Positions 25,144-35,176 are shown, counted from the first letter of the stretch. The stretch is DNA of 64,000 nucleotides from Candidatus Obscuribacterales bacterium (GCA_020054205.1 JAGVLS010000045.1:1-64000), one strand, 5' to 3'. Program-made: numbers and translations. The notes: a model not told the origin generated them from the letters alone.

Positions 25144-27480
25144 TTACAATACAATTGCTTTTAGTCTAAGCGAATTGCCAACCACACACAAAGAACTCAT
25201 ACTCATAGCAAAACTTGCCAGCATCGGATCAAGTAAAATACCAAATTGCGGATACAACAATCCAGTAGCAACAATAATACCAACAGCATTATAAGCAAAA
25301 GCAAACATAAGATTTTGTCGAATATTACTAAGAGTCAATTTACTTAAGTGAATTGTTTTGTTAAGCATGGCACTATCAAAATGCAGCAATGTAATATTAG
25401 CGTTAGAAACAGTCACTTCGGCGCCATGCCCCATAGCAATACCTATATCAGATTTTGCCAAAGCAAGAGCATCATTAATGCCATCACCAACAAAAGCAAC
25501 TTTATTTCCTTTATCTTTTAAAGAATCAATTATTGCTGCTTTTTCTTGTGGTAACAAGCCAGCAAAAACAAATTCAGGATCGATACCAACTTGCTGACCA
25601 ATTGCTAAAGCAGTTGCTAATTTATCGCCAGTCAACATACAAATTTTATAGCCTTGTTTTTTTAGCTGAGCAATTGATTGGTCCATGTCTTTTCTTAGAC
25701 TATCAGCAATAATAATCTGTCCAATAATTTTTCCCTGGCAAGCAACTATAACTGGCGTATAGGCTGACAAGTCTGTTAATACATCTTTTTGTTCAAATAT
25801 ATGCTCGGCAATATTTAAGTCTCTAATTAACTTATCATTGCCAATTGCAATTAATTTGTTATTTACTAAAGCAGTAATACCTTTACCAACAAAATAATTA
25901 AAGTTTTCTCCATGAACAAAGTCTATCTTTTTCTCTCTGGCATATGCACAAATAGCTTTGGCTAAAGGGTGTTCGCTATTAGCTGCAACACAGGCTGCTA
26001 AAAATAATAATTCATTAGCATCAAAATTTTCAATTGTTTGGCAAGCAATTACTTCTGGTTTGCCTTCAGTAAGCGTACCTGTTTTGTCAAAAGCAATTAA
26101 ATTGACATTAGCTAGGCTCTCTAAAGACTGAGCATCTTTTACTAGTATATTTTCAGAGGCGGCCTTGCCGACTGCTACCGTTATCGACATGGGAGTAGCT
26201 AGCCCCAAAGCACAAGGACAAGCAACAATCAAAACTGATATAGCATTTACTAACGCCCAAGCTAATTTAGGCTCAGGACCATATATTGCCCAAGCAATAA
26301 AAGTTATTGCCGATATAGCCATAACAATAAAAACAAAATAGGCAGATATTTTATCAACCAGGCTTTGTATTGGCGCACGCGATCTTTGTGCTTGCGCTAC
26401 TAAAGCTATGATTTGTGACAATAAGGTTGTCTCTCCAACTCGTTTTGCCTGCATAATAAAACTACCAAGAATATTTTGAGTGCCACAAGTCAAATAAGAA
26501 CCTTGATGCTTATCAACAGGCATTGATTCACCAGATATGGTTGACTCATCAATAGAGGCAGAGCCATCTATAATTAAGCCATCAGCAGGAATTTTTTCTC
26601 CCGGAAATACTTTCAGCAAATCACCCACGGCAATTTTGTCAATGTCCACATCTTGGATTTGTCCGTCAGACATTAACTTATGTGCTTGCTTAGGATTTAA
26701 AGACAATAATTTTTGCATGGCATCTGACGCTTTGTTACGAGCTTTCAATTCTAATAATTGACCAAGAATAACCAAAATAATAATTACACATATACTTTCA
26801 AAATAAACAGGTGTTTCACCATGCTGTCCGCGAAATCCATTAGGTAAAACAGCTGGATAAAGTGTAGCAATCAAGCTATAAAAATAAGCTGCACCAGCAC
26901 CAAGAGCAATAAGTGTAAACATATTGAAACTACCTTTTAGCAAAGAATTCCAAGCCCGTGCAAAAATGAATGAGCCTGGAAATACAATAGTTAAAGAGGC
27001 AAGAATCATTTGCCATAAATTTGATCTAGTAAAAGCAAGCCACGAGTTTTCCAAAAACATATTCAGCATAGAAAATATCACTACCGGTAAGCCTAATAAT
27101 AAGGCTAGCATTAATTTTTTTCTTAGTGATTTTTCTTCAGCATCATCATGTACATTTGGCAAAGGTAAAACTGGTTCTAAGGACATAGCACAGAAAGGAC
27201 AAATACCAGGTCCAATTTGCAAAACATCCAAATGCATGGGACAGGTGTATTCTCCATCAGCAAGGGCAGCATGCTGACGATTAGGTTTTAAATATTGTTC
27301 TGGTTGAGCGTTAAATTTATCCAAACAATGTTTACAGCAAAAATAATATTGTTTGCCTTCATATTCTGTAGATAATTGCCTATTTACTTGAGGATCTACC
27401 GTCATACCACAAACTGGGTCAAGCATTGACAATAAATTATTATTTTGATTGTGACAACAGGAATGATTTGATGAACTCAC
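25144..27480 (-). CDS. copA: Copper-type P1B-ATPase with YHS and metal-binding domains
   Basis: A 778-residue heavy-metal exporter. It begins with a Cys/His-rich start (about 1-12), then a YHS domain ([10 protein letters not shown] ... YYFCCKHC, about 17-55) and a heavy-metal-binding segment (YTCPMH ... [10 protein letters not shown], about 77-105) instead of the usual HMA domain. The membrane core has [12 protein letters not shown], the metal-binding CPC. The catalytic domain has [10 protein letters not shown] (phosphorylated Asp), EHPLAKAI, and [10 protein letters not shown]. This architecture is typical of Cu+/Ag+ exporters of the CopB/CopA-like group, but the metal cannot be proven. The gene starts with ATG overlapping the antiporter stop by 4 bases. 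Confidence 0.93.
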   Translation of the reverse strand: MSSSNHSCCHNQNNNLLSMLDPVCGMTVDPQVNRQLSTEYEGKQYYFCCKHCLDKFNAQPEQYLKPNRQHAALADGEYTCPMHLDVLQIGPGICPFCAMSLEPVLPLPNVHDDAEEKSLRKKLMLALLLGLPVVIFSMLNMFLENSWLAFTRSNLWQMILASLTIVFPGSFIFARAWNSLLKGSFNMFTLIALGAGAAYFYSLIATLYPAVLPNGFRGQHGETPVYFESICVIIILVILGQLLELKARNKASDAMQKLLSLNPKQAHKLMSDGQIQDVDIDKIAVGDLLKVFPGEKIPADGLIIDGSASIDESTISGESMPVDKHQGSYLTCGTQNILGSFIMQAKRVGETTLLSQIIALVAQAQRSRAPIQSLVDKISAYFVFIVMAISAITFIAWAIYGPEPKLAWALVNAISVLIVACPCALGLATPMSITVAVGKAASENILVKDAQSLESLANVNLIAFDKTGTLTEGKPEVIACQTIENFDANELLFLAACVAANSEHPLAKAICAYAREKKIDFVHGENFNYFVGKGITALVNNKLIAIGNDKLIRDLNIAEHIFEQKDVLTDLSAYTPVIVACQGKIIGQIIIADSLRKDMDQSIAQLKKQGYKICMLTGDKLATALAIGQQVGIDPEFVFAGLLPQEKAAIIDSLKDKGNKVAFVGDGINDALALAKSDIGIAMGHGAEVTVSNANITLLHFDSAMLNKTIHLSKLTLSNIRQNLMFAFAYNAVGIIVATGLLYPQFGILLDPMLASFAMSMSSLCVVGNSLRLKAIVL

Positions 27481-29045
27481 TCTGACCTGTCCTCATCCTT
27501 TAAATTTGGCATAGCAATGCCTTGTTCTTTCAGCCAATTATATAATCCTGTGCCATTATCAGCTAATGAAAATAATTTGCGATCATTATCCCAATAAATT
27601 TGATAGCCAGTAAATTCAACCACCGCTAACAATATGTCATGGTCAAAAAACTTAATCGTTGCTATAGCTGGCATTTGACCCATACCTTCAGGTTTATTAT
27701 AGGCTTTCAGTTTTATAGCGTCTTGCAATACATCAATATCACTTTCTTCTGTAGTTTCAAAACATTCTTTACCAGATTGATCTAGTATCACCAAGCGATT
27801 AGATGAATGCAAAACAACTTCCAGTTTGCTTTGATTTTGTGCAACTAAATCAAGTGAAGATCTAAACATGGATGCCACATGATGCCTTGGCACCTTCGAA
27901 ACATGTATATTGGCAGCATTTTCCGATTTTATTGCTTTATACTTACCCAATTCGTGTTTTACATCACCAGCAAAGAAAAAAGCTGTGCCTAAAATGGCAT
28001 ATACAGCTAACAGCTGTACTCCTTCTAACCAATTGCATTCGCCATCCATAGCTACAAAACCTAATATTATGACCGAAACTGCTACAGCCAAAACTTCAAC
28101 TGGCGTAAAAAATAAATCCATTGGTCTCGGTGCAATAAAAAAGCTTAGAAAAACCAGAACCGGCGCTACAAAAAGGGCAATTTGAGCCCCTGAACCAAGA
28201 GCAATATTTATTGCTAGGTCCATTTTGTTTTTCATAGCCATTAAAATGGCTGTACTGTGCTCGGCTGCATTGCCAATAATTGCTACCAAAATTACTCCAA
28301 TAAAAACCTGCGTCATGCCAAGCGTGGCGGCAGCATGTTCTACGTTACGCACCAAACATTCACTCATTACTGCTACCAAAATAGTGGCAACAGCTAAAAT
28401 AGAAATTGATTTTTTAGCACTCCAATGACTAACTCCAATTGCTTCTTGAGCAGCTTGATCAACAGGTGGAGTATAAAGATGTTTGTGAGTTTTTAAACTA
28501 AAAATAAGACTAAGAATATAAGTAATAAACAGGACAATTGCAATTCCTAGCGCTAGATCATCTTCATTAAAATGTGCTCGGCTACTAAAATGAAATGTGG
28601 CTGGTACAGTTAAACTAATTGCACCCAGAGCTAAGAGTGTCGCTAGAGTAGTTGCTGCTGTACGGTTGAAAGTTTGTGTATCATAACGTAAACCACCGGC
28701 AAGCATAGAAGCACCCATAACCAGCAAAATATTCCCAATAATCGAACCAGTAATAGATGCTTTTACAATGTCAAACAAACCAGCCCTTAAAGCAGTAACA
28801 GCAATAATGAGTTCGCAAGCATTACCAAAAGTAGCATTTAATAGTCCTCCAATACCTTCACCAACACAACTAGCAAGATGTTCTGTCGCTTTACCCATCC
28901 AACCAGCCAAAGGAATAATTGCTAAGCAAGCAAAGAAAAAAACTAGATTTTCATAGTGTAAATATTGCGCCAATAATGTTAATGGTACAAATAAAAGTAG
29001 TATATTCAGAATAAAATCAGACTTGAGAAAACTTTTCGCTTTCAA
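27477..29045 (-). CDS. Ca2+/H+ antiporter (CaCA family) with C-terminal extension
   Basis: A 522-residue exchanger. Both CaCA repeats are present: [21 protein letters not shown] (written as [13 protein letters not shown]) near residue 65, and [21 protein letters not shown] near 255 with the acidic Glu at each repeat. About 11 membrane spans reach residue 370. A soluble extension of about 135 residues follows ([13 protein letters not shown] onward) that I do not recognise and that is unusual for CAX proteins. It should export Ca2+ or similar cations. It is part of a TonB-like/CAX/CopA/MutM run, with a 4-base overlap with CopA and 16 bases after the TonB-like gene. Confidence 0.9.
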   Translation of the reverse strand: MKAKSFLKSDFILNILLLFVPLTLLAQYLHYENLVFFFACLAIIPLAGWMGKATEHLASCVGEGIGGLLNATFGNACELIIAVTALRAGLFDIVKASITGSIIGNILLVMGASMLAGGLRYDTQTFNRTAATTLATLLALGAISLTVPATFHFSSRAHFNEDDLALGIAIVLFITYILSLIFSLKTHKHLYTPPVDQAAQEAIGVSHWSAKKSISILAVATILVAVMSECLVRNVEHAAATLGMTQVFIGVILVAIIGNAAEHSTAILMAMKNKMDLAINIALGSGAQIALFVAPVLVFLSFFIAPRPMDLFFTPVEVLAVAVSVIILGFVAMDGECNWLEGVQLLAVYAILGTAFFFAGDVKHELGKYKAIKSENAANIHVSKVPRHHVASMFRSSLDLVAQNQSKLEVVLHSSNRLVILDQSGKECFETTEESDIDVLQDAIKLKAYNKPEGMGQMPAIATIKFFDHDILLAVVEFTGYQIYWDNDRKLFSLADNGTGLYNWLKEQGIAMPNLKDEDRSE

Positions 29046-29061
29046 TTTATTCCCCTATTGA

Positions 29062-29865
29062 CTATGGCGCCGGCATACGATATCTTTCGATATCACCAAA
29101 GTGATGATAACGATAATCAGCGCTAGTAGCGGTTTTGATACCTGCTTCTTGAGTAACAGTCCTACGTTTTGAACCACGTGGAAAACGTAAAATACTCGTA
29201 CCTTCCAAATCACTGATAGCTGAAAGAACAGCCTGATCATATTTCTTAAAACCAGACGATTCAAAAATATCCAGATTAGCTATGCGCCCATCATTCGTAA
29301 TTTGACAGGAAAACCAAGCAACCGTACCCAATGGAAAACGAGGCATTATCATACCTGTCATTGGATTAATACGTGGTCTTTCATACTGATCAGGATTATT
29401 TACTTTTTCTTGAACTGAAAGTTGTACTGCTCTCAAAAAGCGGTTACGCCAGCGATCCCATTCAACTTGCAACTCTTGATCTCCAGCATCAGGATCTGCT
29501 GCAGTTAAATTACCGGTATTGAGCGTGGCTGAGCCTTGCAAAACTGGCTTTTTATGGAGATCTCTGGGATCTAAAGTTTCTAATTCTGTCGTTTCTATAT
29601 TACCTTGCAATAAATCTTGTTTGGTTCCAGCTTGCAAAAGATTATTTTCAGCATTACCAGTTAAATGAGAATTAGACTTACTACCAGGTAATTCCGGCAC
29701 CGGAAAAGGTAAATCATGCAATGAATTCATATTAGAACTTGACGTCCCGGAAGAGGCTTTCTTTTTAGCTTCCACCGACGCCAACAGCAAGTTGAAACTA
29801 ATAAAAAGTAGTACAAGGCTTCCTGTGATTTTGCTTACAGACTTACAACTATTATTTATAATCAT
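29062..29865 (-). CDS. TonB C-terminal-like envelope protein
   Basis: A 267-residue protein with an N-terminal anchor (hydrophobic about 14-31), a disordered Ser/Asn/Leu-rich linker (about 35-125), and a C-terminal domain (about 130-265) of the TonB/TolA type. Relevant pieces are WFSCQITNDGRIANLDIFESS and YDQAVLSAISDLEG, the usual xVxIxxDGxVxxxxxxxSSG-x-xxxDxAVxxAI signature. No ExbBD or receptor is nearby, so the role in transport is inferred. I chose ATG 29865 over a TTG at 29877. It is likely the first gene of the CAX-CopA-MutM run. Confidence 0.75.
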   Translation of the reverse strand: MIINNSCKSVSKITGSLVLLFISFNLLLASVEAKKKASSGTSSSNMNSLHDLPFPVPELPGSKSNSHLTGNAENNLLQAGTKQDLLQGNIETTELETLDPRDLHKKPVLQGSATLNTGNLTAADPDAGDQELQVEWDRWRNRFLRAVQLSVQEKVNNPDQYERPRINPMTGMIMPRFPLGTVAWFSCQITNDGRIANLDIFESSGFKKYDQAVLSAISDLEGTSILRFPRGSKRRTVTQEAGIKTATSADYRYHHFGDIERYRMPAP

Positions 29866-29948
29866 AATTTGTTTCAAATATTTGTACTGGCAACCACCTT
29901 CAGTTTACCCTTTTCTGTAAATAAAAGAATGATTAACAGTTAAAATTA

Positions 29949-30365
29949 TCAATTTTGTGAGCGATTGTTATTGCTTTCTGCATCGGTCCAGCTAAATGAT
30001 TCAGGCGAAAATGGTTGTTTAGCACCATATTCAATACCATATTGAACCCCATGAATTGAACCTTTAATCATGCCGCTCAGTAAGCCATACGGAATACTCA
30101 TTGTCGCAATTAAAATATTGCTAGCAATACCAAAATCATTGCCAAAATCCTGGCGTAAAACACCAGCCATTCTACGGGTTTCTAGTTTAATATCTCTCAC
30201 TACCCTGATAGGCACTCCTAGACTTACTCCACATACTACCCCTGCAACCTTTTTAGGCACACTAAATATTCCACCTGCAACATTTTCCTTTTCTTCAGGC
30301 TCAGCATTTGCAGACAAAGTAAAACCAGATACTAGAATTAAAAAACAAACAATAAAATGCTTCAT
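29949..30365 (-). CDS. Small exported protein of unknown function
   Basis: A 138-residue protein with a signal peptide (cleavage near ANA, residue 20). The mature part has two weakly hydrophobic segments (about 38-55, VAGVVCGVSLGVPIRVVRD, and 80-105, with GLLSGMIKGSIHGVQYG). It resembles the small envelope proteins with repeated Gly/Val segments seen around it, but I cannot assign a family. I chose ATG 30365 because the signal peptide starts there; the frame is open to 30401 and would then overlap the ACT gene. It lies 16 bases behind the ACT-domain gene on the same strand. Confidence 0.65.
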   Translation of the reverse strand: MKHFIVCFLILVSGFTLSANAEPEEKENVAGGIFSVPKKVAGVVCGVSLGVPIRVVRDIKLETRRMAGVLRQDFGNDFGIASNILIATMSIPYGLLSGMIKGSIHGVQYGIEYGAKQPFSPESFSWTDAESNNNRSQN

Positions 30366-30381
30366 TAGCGATAACCTTGTT

Positions 30382-30840
30382 TTATTTTTTTCTAGCCACA
30401 CTAGATTTATTTTTCTTTTTTGTTGCTTGTTTAATCACAGTGCTAGCTTTATTGGCTTGTTTTTCATTTTCAAAACCAAATACTCCTAGCCATTTTTTGC
30501 CTGTTGTTTGTACAACTAAAAATGAAATATTGATGTTGTTTGTTGCTAGCGCCTGAGAAATTTTTTCTCCTAGCCCCAATTTGTCATCACCTTCTACAGA
30601 TAAACAAGCTATTTTTGTCGCTGGTTTTAATCCAATTTGTTTAGCTACTTTTGCTGCTTTACCTAAAACGGGATAAACTTCTACCGCTGCTTTTTTTGCA
30701 TTATGAGGATAAACATATCCCATTACTATGCTCAAATTATTACCAACCTCTACTAATGGTTGTAATGTTTTTGCTAAGGCACCGGGGCAATTATCTAATT
30801 CTTTGCGCCATAATAAGGCTTTTTTTACTGTTAATGCCAT
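30382..30840 (-). CDS. Tandem ACT-domain protein
   Basis: A 152-residue protein made of two ACT-type domains and a Lys-rich tail. Domain 1 is at about residues 8-62 (ELDNCPGALAKTLQPL is the typical loop-helix, followed by LSIVMGYVYP). Domain 2 is at about 72-135 (VEGDDKLGLGEKISQAL, then NISFLVVQTTGKKWL). ACT domains usually bind amino acids as regulatory modules; stand-alone pairs like this have no fixed function. The basic tail (KKKNKSSVARKK) might bind nucleic acid. It is the first gene on this minus-strand run. Confidence 0.7.
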   Translation of the reverse strand: MALTVKKALLWRKELDNCPGALAKTLQPLVEVGNNLSIVMGYVYPHNAKKAAVEVYPVLGKAAKVAKQIGLKPATKIACLSVEGDDKLGLGEKISQALATNNINISFLVVQTTGKKWLGVFGFENEKQANKASTVIKQATKKKNKSSVARKK

Positions 30841-30930
30841 AATATCTCCTGGTCTCTTATAAATTATGATTTAAAATAATAGCACTATAATAACCAGGAT
30901 GGCCATTGTCCCAATAAGAGAAATCCATCA

Positions 30931-31785
30931 ATGCACAAAAAGAATTATATTCACTCATTTATTGCACCAGGAGGCAAAAAGTTTTGGCTTTTGATGACAA
31001 TAGTTTTTATTTATTGTGCTTTTGTTATCTGGATTGATGATCATGGCTTTCCCGCTAAAACAGTGCTTGAATCCGATAGCGCCTTAACTATAGGCGGTAT
31101 TATGGGCTTATTGCTTGTATTTCGCACCAATAGCGCTTATGAACGCTGGTGGGAAGCACGTAAACTTTGGGGACAATTAGTCAACGAGATTCGCAATTTA
31201 TCTATAAAAACACAGGCTGTTCTTGCAAATGATCAAGACAAGTACGAATTTATCAAGCTCTTGTTAGCTTTTCCCTATAGCCTGAAAAATCATTTGCGCG
31301 GAGGCGTTTTTGATTTGAAAGTATTTGACTTGCATGCCCAAAAAATAGAACCAAGTCATTTTCCTCAATACATAGCAAGTTTAGCCAGCCAGAATCTTTA
31401 CAAGTGGAAAACAGAAGGCAAAATTGATGGATTCATCTGGTTAGAACTTGATTTGCATGCACGCGCGCTCATGGATATTTGTGGATCATGCGAACGCATT
31501 CTTAAATCTCCCATTGCTGGTGCTTACAAACAACTAATTTGGCACGGCATTATTATATACATGGTTTTAGCGCCCTGGTTAATCATTCCGCTTTTAGATA
31601 ATTGGACACTGGTAGCGGTGATATTAAGCGCTTACTTTATTTTAGGCGTAGAGTTATTAGCAGAGGAAGTGGAAGAGCCTTTTGGTACACAAACAAATGA
31701 TTTACCATTAGAGACTATTTGCAGCAATATCAGTATCTCTATCAAAGAAATTTTTCCTCAATTAAATCTTGACTTGCATCAATAA
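30931..31785 (+). CDS. Bestrophin-like anion channel (UPF0187)
   Basis: A 284-residue membrane protein of the bacterial bestrophin family. The diagnostic block FRTNSAYERWWEARKLWG is at about residues 65-82, after a first span (about 18-36) and the second (about 48-64). Two further spans lie at about 205-225 and 228-248. Bacterial homologues form pentameric cation or anion channels. The C-terminal LPLETICSNI motif near residue 259 is also typical. It is complete, with ATG 30931, and stands alone on the plus strand, divergent from the ACT gene. Confidence 0.9.
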   Translation: MHKKNYIHSFIAPGGKKFWLLMTIVFIYCAFVIWIDDHGFPAKTVLESDSALTIGGIMGLLLVFRTNSAYERWWEARKLWGQLVNEIRNLSIKTQAVLANDQDKYEFIKLLLAFPYSLKNHLRGGVFDLKVFDLHAQKIEPSHFPQYIASLASQNLYKWKTEGKIDGFIWLELDLHARALMDICGSCERILKSPIAGAYKQLIWHGIIIYMVLAPWLIIPLLDNWTLVAVILSAYFILGVELLAEEVEEPFGTQTNDLPLETICSNISISIKEIFPQLNLDLHQ

Positions 31786-31791
31786 TAAAGA

Positions 31792-31883
31792 AAGTGCGCC
31801 AAGATAGATGTCATACACTTATTTTTAGACTGTCAAATAGACGATAATGACATTATCAAAACAGTATCCAAGAGAAAGCACTT
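31792..31883 (+). other. Nested inverted repeats in leader
   Basis: Two nested perfect repeats lie in the 103-base gap before the next gene: AAGTGC (31792-31797) with GCACTT (31878-31883), and inside them ATGTCAT (31808-31814) with ATGACAT (31847-31853). The outer right arm is 6 bases from the GTG start. It may be a structured leader or an operator. The function is unknown. Confidence 0.35.
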
Positions 31884-31888
31884 AACTA

Positions 31889-33034
31889 GTGTATAGAGAT
31901 ATTAGTTACAAGCACAATCAAAACCTAATTATCATGCTTGCGGCAATTTCCATAAGCATGAATAGTCAACTTGTGTTTGCTGAGACAACAGTAAGCGATA
32001 ATGTAAGCATTGCTCAAGCCACTCACCTCGCGCCAGTGCCTAATATTATTCCAACTGATGTCACTAATATTGGCATTGGTAGAGAAAGATCTTTAGTAGA
32101 TCCTGGCTGGCGATATCATGTTTTAAATAAGCTTCCAGAAAGACTTTGGTTTAGCATGAGCACTGAAGTTAGCCAACGTCTGGATACTAATGTGCTCTTC
32201 ACATATAGTCATCCAAAAGCAGATTATGCTTTCCGCGTTTTGCCTAATATATTTCTTGGTTATGATTTATGGAAACGCTCGAGCATTTACACAAATTATT
32301 TTGTCATTAAAGATTTATTCGCATCACAAGGCGGGCTTTTAAATTTTCCCACTACCCAATCATTATCGCTTGGTTTTCGTCAAGAATTTCCCATTACACA
32401 AAGAACAAATATTCAACTGGACTTTCAAGCAAGAGAACTTTGGCAAACAGCAAATATACGCCAGGCAGATCTTTTGCCTTCTATTTTAGTCACACATATG
32501 TTTACTCCTCGCATGCTTGTTTTTGGCAATAGTGTTTTGCAATTAAGAGGAAGCGATTATTTTTGTGGACCGCAAAGAGAAATAGATCCTTTTTATACAT
32601 TGGGACTTGTTTATCGCAAAGGTCAATGGGTGTTTACAGCAACACAAACTCTCGTGAACAATTATCGACGACGCAACGCCATTCCACCGGTAGGAAATGT
32701 TTCCTTAATTGGTGATTTGGAAGTATCACATCCAATACATAGAAAAATTCCTGGTTTAGTCGGTTTCGTTCGAGCAGAGCCAATTTATAACTGGCGTTCA
32801 CAAAAGGTAGCTGGCATAAGTGGTTTTGACTTTAGATTATTTGGCGGCTTAAGGTTCTCCATGAATAAACCTTCCTATTCACCCTCTATCAATCAGCTTA
32901 AACGTCAACTCATCGAATCTGAATCTCAAAATCTTCCTAATTCAAAAGAAGACCCCAATGCGAATAATCAATCAAATAATGATAATTCACCAGGTTTAAG
33001 ACCAGAAATTAGCCAAAGCAAAAACCCTGTATAA
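31889..33034 (+). CDS. Outer-membrane/secreted protein candidate
   Basis: A 381-residue protein with a signal peptide (hydrophobic about 13-31, cleavage after VFA). The middle (about 85-330) alternates polar and aromatic residues in 10-12-residue strands such as FRVLPNIFLGYDLW and WVFTATQTLVNNYRR, as in transmembrane beta-barrels. The tail (about 335-381) is polar and Asn-rich. I cannot assign a family. The start is GTG 31889 with AGAGAAAG about 12 bases upstream. It is a single gene between the bestrophin and tRNA-Glu. Confidence 0.6.
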   Translation: MYRDISYKHNQNLIIMLAAISISMNSQLVFAETTVSDNVSIAQATHLAPVPNIIPTDVTNIGIGRERSLVDPGWRYHVLNKLPERLWFSMSTEVSQRLDTNVLFTYSHPKADYAFRVLPNIFLGYDLWKRSSIYTNYFVIKDLFASQGGLLNFPTTQSLSLGFRQEFPITQRTNIQLDFQARELWQTANIRQADLLPSILVTHMFTPRMLVFGNSVLQLRGSDYFCGPQREIDPFYTLGLVYRKGQWVFTATQTLVNNYRRRNAIPPVGNVSLIGDLEVSHPIHRKIPGLVGFVRAEPIYNWRSQKVAGISGFDFRLFGGLRFSMNKPSYSPSINQLKRQLIESESQNLPNSKEDPNANNQSNNDNSPGLRPEISQSKNPV

Positions 33035-33054
33035 AAAATTTTTCCTTTTGCTTA

Positions 33055-33081
33055 ATAATAAAAAACCAGGTTTTCACCCGG
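33055..33081 (-). terminator. Minus-strand terminator behind tRNA-Glu
   Basis: Read on the minus strand, CCGGGT and ACCTGG pair (one wobble) around a GAAA loop and are followed by TTTTTTATT. It lies 20 bases after the tRNA and should define the 3' end of the tRNA precursor. Confidence 0.75.
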
Positions 33082-33099
33082 CTCTTGGAAATTTAAATT

Positions 33100-33172
33100 T
33101 ACCCCCAGGGGAATTCGAATCCCCGTTACCTCCGTGAAAGGGAGGTGTCCTAGGCCACTAGACGATGGGGGC
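33100..33172 (-). tRNA. trnE: tRNA-Glu (anticodon UUC)
   Basis: A 73-base gene on the minus strand folds into a complete cloverleaf. The acceptor is GCCCCCA/TGGGGGT with an A discriminator. The anticodon stem CCTCC/GGAGG encloses CTTTCAC (anticodon TTC). The T arm is GGGGA/TCCCC around TTCGAAT. The A53:U61 pair in the T stem is a peculiarity shared with cyanobacterial and chloroplast tRNA-Glu. CCA is not encoded. In plants and cyanobacteria this tRNA also feeds tetrapyrrole synthesis. Confidence 0.97.
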
Positions 33173-33308
33173 ATGATTGCTTAAAAACACGCCATAGACG
33201 TCCTATGAGTTAGCCAGAATAACAAAATACTTATGGTAGTGTCAACTTATCTTACGATTCTGTTTATTTTTGCAGTACAATCAAGTTGCCAGTTGTTTTT
33301 TCACAAAA

Positions 33309-34259
33309 ATGCTTCATCCATATAGAACTTTTAATAACTACTTAAAAGAGCATTTTGGCACTGTCGTCTATCGGGTGCCAATTGATGCCGGCTTTGATTG
33401 TCCAAATCGAGATGGCACACGGGCTTTTGGTGGTTGTACATTTTGTGATGAAAACGGTTCTGGCGCTCCCACTATTAAAAGCAATATAAAAATCAAAGAG
33501 CAATTGATTCATGGCATTGACAGAATTAAATATCGTTTTGGAGCAAAAAAATTCCTCGCTTATTTTCAAGCCTTTACTAATACTTATGCTCCCGAAGGCG
33601 TTCTGAAAAATCTCTATGAAGCTGCCTTAGATCATGAAGATGTTGTTGGTTTATGTATAGGCACACGCCCAGATTGTTTGCCAGATAATGTGCTCGATAT
33701 GCTAGCAGAATTGAATAAACGTACATTTATATGGTTGGAAATAGGCTTACAATCGGCATTTAACCAAACATTGGATATTATCAATCGAGCACACACTGCT
33801 GAGGAATTTTTTGATGCTGTCAAACGGGCAAAAAAAAGAAATTTAAAAGTAGCTACACATTTGATATTTGGTTTGCCAGGAGAAACCAAAGAACAAATGC
33901 TTTCAACTGTTGAGCAAGTTGCTCAAACTGATATTGATGGTATCAAAATTCATCAGTTGGTTATCTACAAAGGAACCCCACTAGAAAAAGAATATAATTC
34001 CGGCAGTTTGCAAACATTTGATGAAGATGATTATGTAAATTTGGTAGCTGATGCCATTGAGATGCTTCCCAAAGACATGGTGATAATGCGACTGGTGGCA
34101 GAAGGAACAAAGGATGAATTAGTTGCTCCCAAATGGGCATTAAACAAAAGTCAAACAATAATTAAAATTGATAAAATTATGCACGCGCGTGGCACCGAAC
34201 AAGGTTGTCGCTATCAATCATTTTTAACTAAAAGCGACGCTCCCACAATTCCGGCATAA
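33309..34259 (+). CDS. TIGR01212-type radical SAM protein (YhcC-like)
   Basis: A 316-residue radical SAM enzyme. The iron-sulfur cluster motif is CPNRDGTRAFGGCTFC (three Cys with 11 and 2 residues between), preceded by GFD, as in the TIGR01212/YhcC group. The core continues with GTRPDCLPDNVLDML, WLEIGLQSAFNQTLDIINR and HLIFGLPGET. The function of the family is unknown, though members are linked to tRNA or rRNA processing in annotation only. I chose ATG 33309; a TTG at 33270 would add 13 residues. Its last 46 bases run antisense through the end of the ROK kinase gene. Confidence 0.9.
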   Translation: MLHPYRTFNNYLKEHFGTVVYRVPIDAGFDCPNRDGTRAFGGCTFCDENGSGAPTIKSNIKIKEQLIHGIDRIKYRFGAKKFLAYFQAFTNTYAPEGVLKNLYEAALDHEDVVGLCIGTRPDCLPDNVLDMLAELNKRTFIWLEIGLQSAFNQTLDIINRAHTAEEFFDAVKRAKKRNLKVATHLIFGLPGETKEQMLSTVEQVAQTDIDGIKIHQLVIYKGTPLEKEYNSGSLQTFDEDDYVNLVADAIEMLPKDMVIMRLVAEGTKDELVAPKWALNKSQTIIKIDKIMHARGTEQGCRYQSFLTKSDAPTIPA

Positions 34260-35176
34260 TCACCCAATTCTGCTTTTACAATTTCAAGTTTTTTAGAAGC
34301 TATTTTCAATGATTTAGTTTTTGCTTCATGTTGAGCTGTTTGGAAATAATAATCCACAGCTTCGACTAAACCACCACCAAGAATGATTTTTTTTGGATTA
34401 AGCATATTAACTATATTAGCCAATCCAATACCCATAAAACGAGCAGCATCTGTAACAGCCCTCACCACCAATTCATCTTTTGTTTCAATTGCATGTTGAA
34501 TGGATTTAGAGCGCAATATGCCTTTATTAGGATCGATTTTTTCCCGCACTTGCGAATCGGCGCCACGCGCTATTTCTTGCACTATATATTTGGCAATAGC
34601 TGTACGAGAAGCATATGTTTCCAAACAACCCATACCACCACAACCACATGTTCTCCCATAGGGCACCAGCACCATATGTCCTACTTCACCAGCAGTACCA
34701 CTAGCTCCATGATATAGCTTGCTATTGATGACGATACCACTGCCGATACCAGTACCAACAAATATACAAATAAAATGATCGCAATTACGCCCCGCGCCAA
34801 AATGCAATTCACCCAATGTTGCTACTTCTACATCATTACCCAGTTTACAAGGTAAGCCATAATAGCTTGACAATGGTTCTACTAAAGGCAGTTCTGTTAA
34901 GCCAAGATTGACAGCATTTAAAATAATTCCCTTTTGACGATTGACCATACCAGCAGCCCCAATGCCAATGCCAGAAATTTGTTTTATATCAGTACCTGAT
35001 TCCGCTAAAGCTTCATCAATTACAGCAATGATTCTCTTTATCAAATCATCTTGTTCATGTGGATATCTTGTTTTCTTTTTTCCGGTACCAACTAATCTAC
35101 CGGTCTCTAGATTTACTACACCAGCAAGAATTTTTGTTCCACCAAAATCAATACCAATGGCCAATTTTTCGGGCAT
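34214..35176 (-). CDS. ROK-family sugar kinase (glucokinase-like)
   Basis: A 320-residue ROK protein. Landmarks are the ATP-binding GIDFGGTKI start, GIGIGAAGMV, the phosphate-2 segment GTGIGSGIV, and the ROK zinc-binding signature GRTCGCGGMGCLETYAS (about 176-192) with the catalytic region GNDVEVATLGE at about 113-123. It should phosphorylate glucose or N-acetylated hexoses; the exact substrate is not decided by the sequence. There is no DNA-binding domain, so it is a kinase rather than a NagC-type repressor. It is convergent with, and overlaps, the radical SAM gene. Confidence 0.9.
   Translation of the reverse strand: MPEKLAIGIDFGGTKILAGVVNLETGRLVGTGKKKTRYPHEQDDLIKRIIAVIDEALAESGTDIKQISGIGIGAAGMVNRQKGIILNAVNLGLTELPLVEPLSSYYGLPCKLGNDVEVATLGELHFGAGRNCDHFICIFVGTGIGSGIVINSKLYHGASGTAGEVGHMVLVPYGRTCGCGGMGCLETYASRTAIAKYIVQEIARGADSQVREKIDPNKGILRSKSIQHAIETKDELVVRAVTDAARFMGIGLANIVNMLNPKKIILGGGLVEAVDYYFQTAQHEAKTKSLKIASKKLEIVKAELGDYAGIVGASLLVKND

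Noticed and set aside
34493-34717. Plus-strand ORF within the ROK kinase gene
   Set aside because: It is the antisense shadow of a conserved gene and has a Thr/His-rich artefactual composition.
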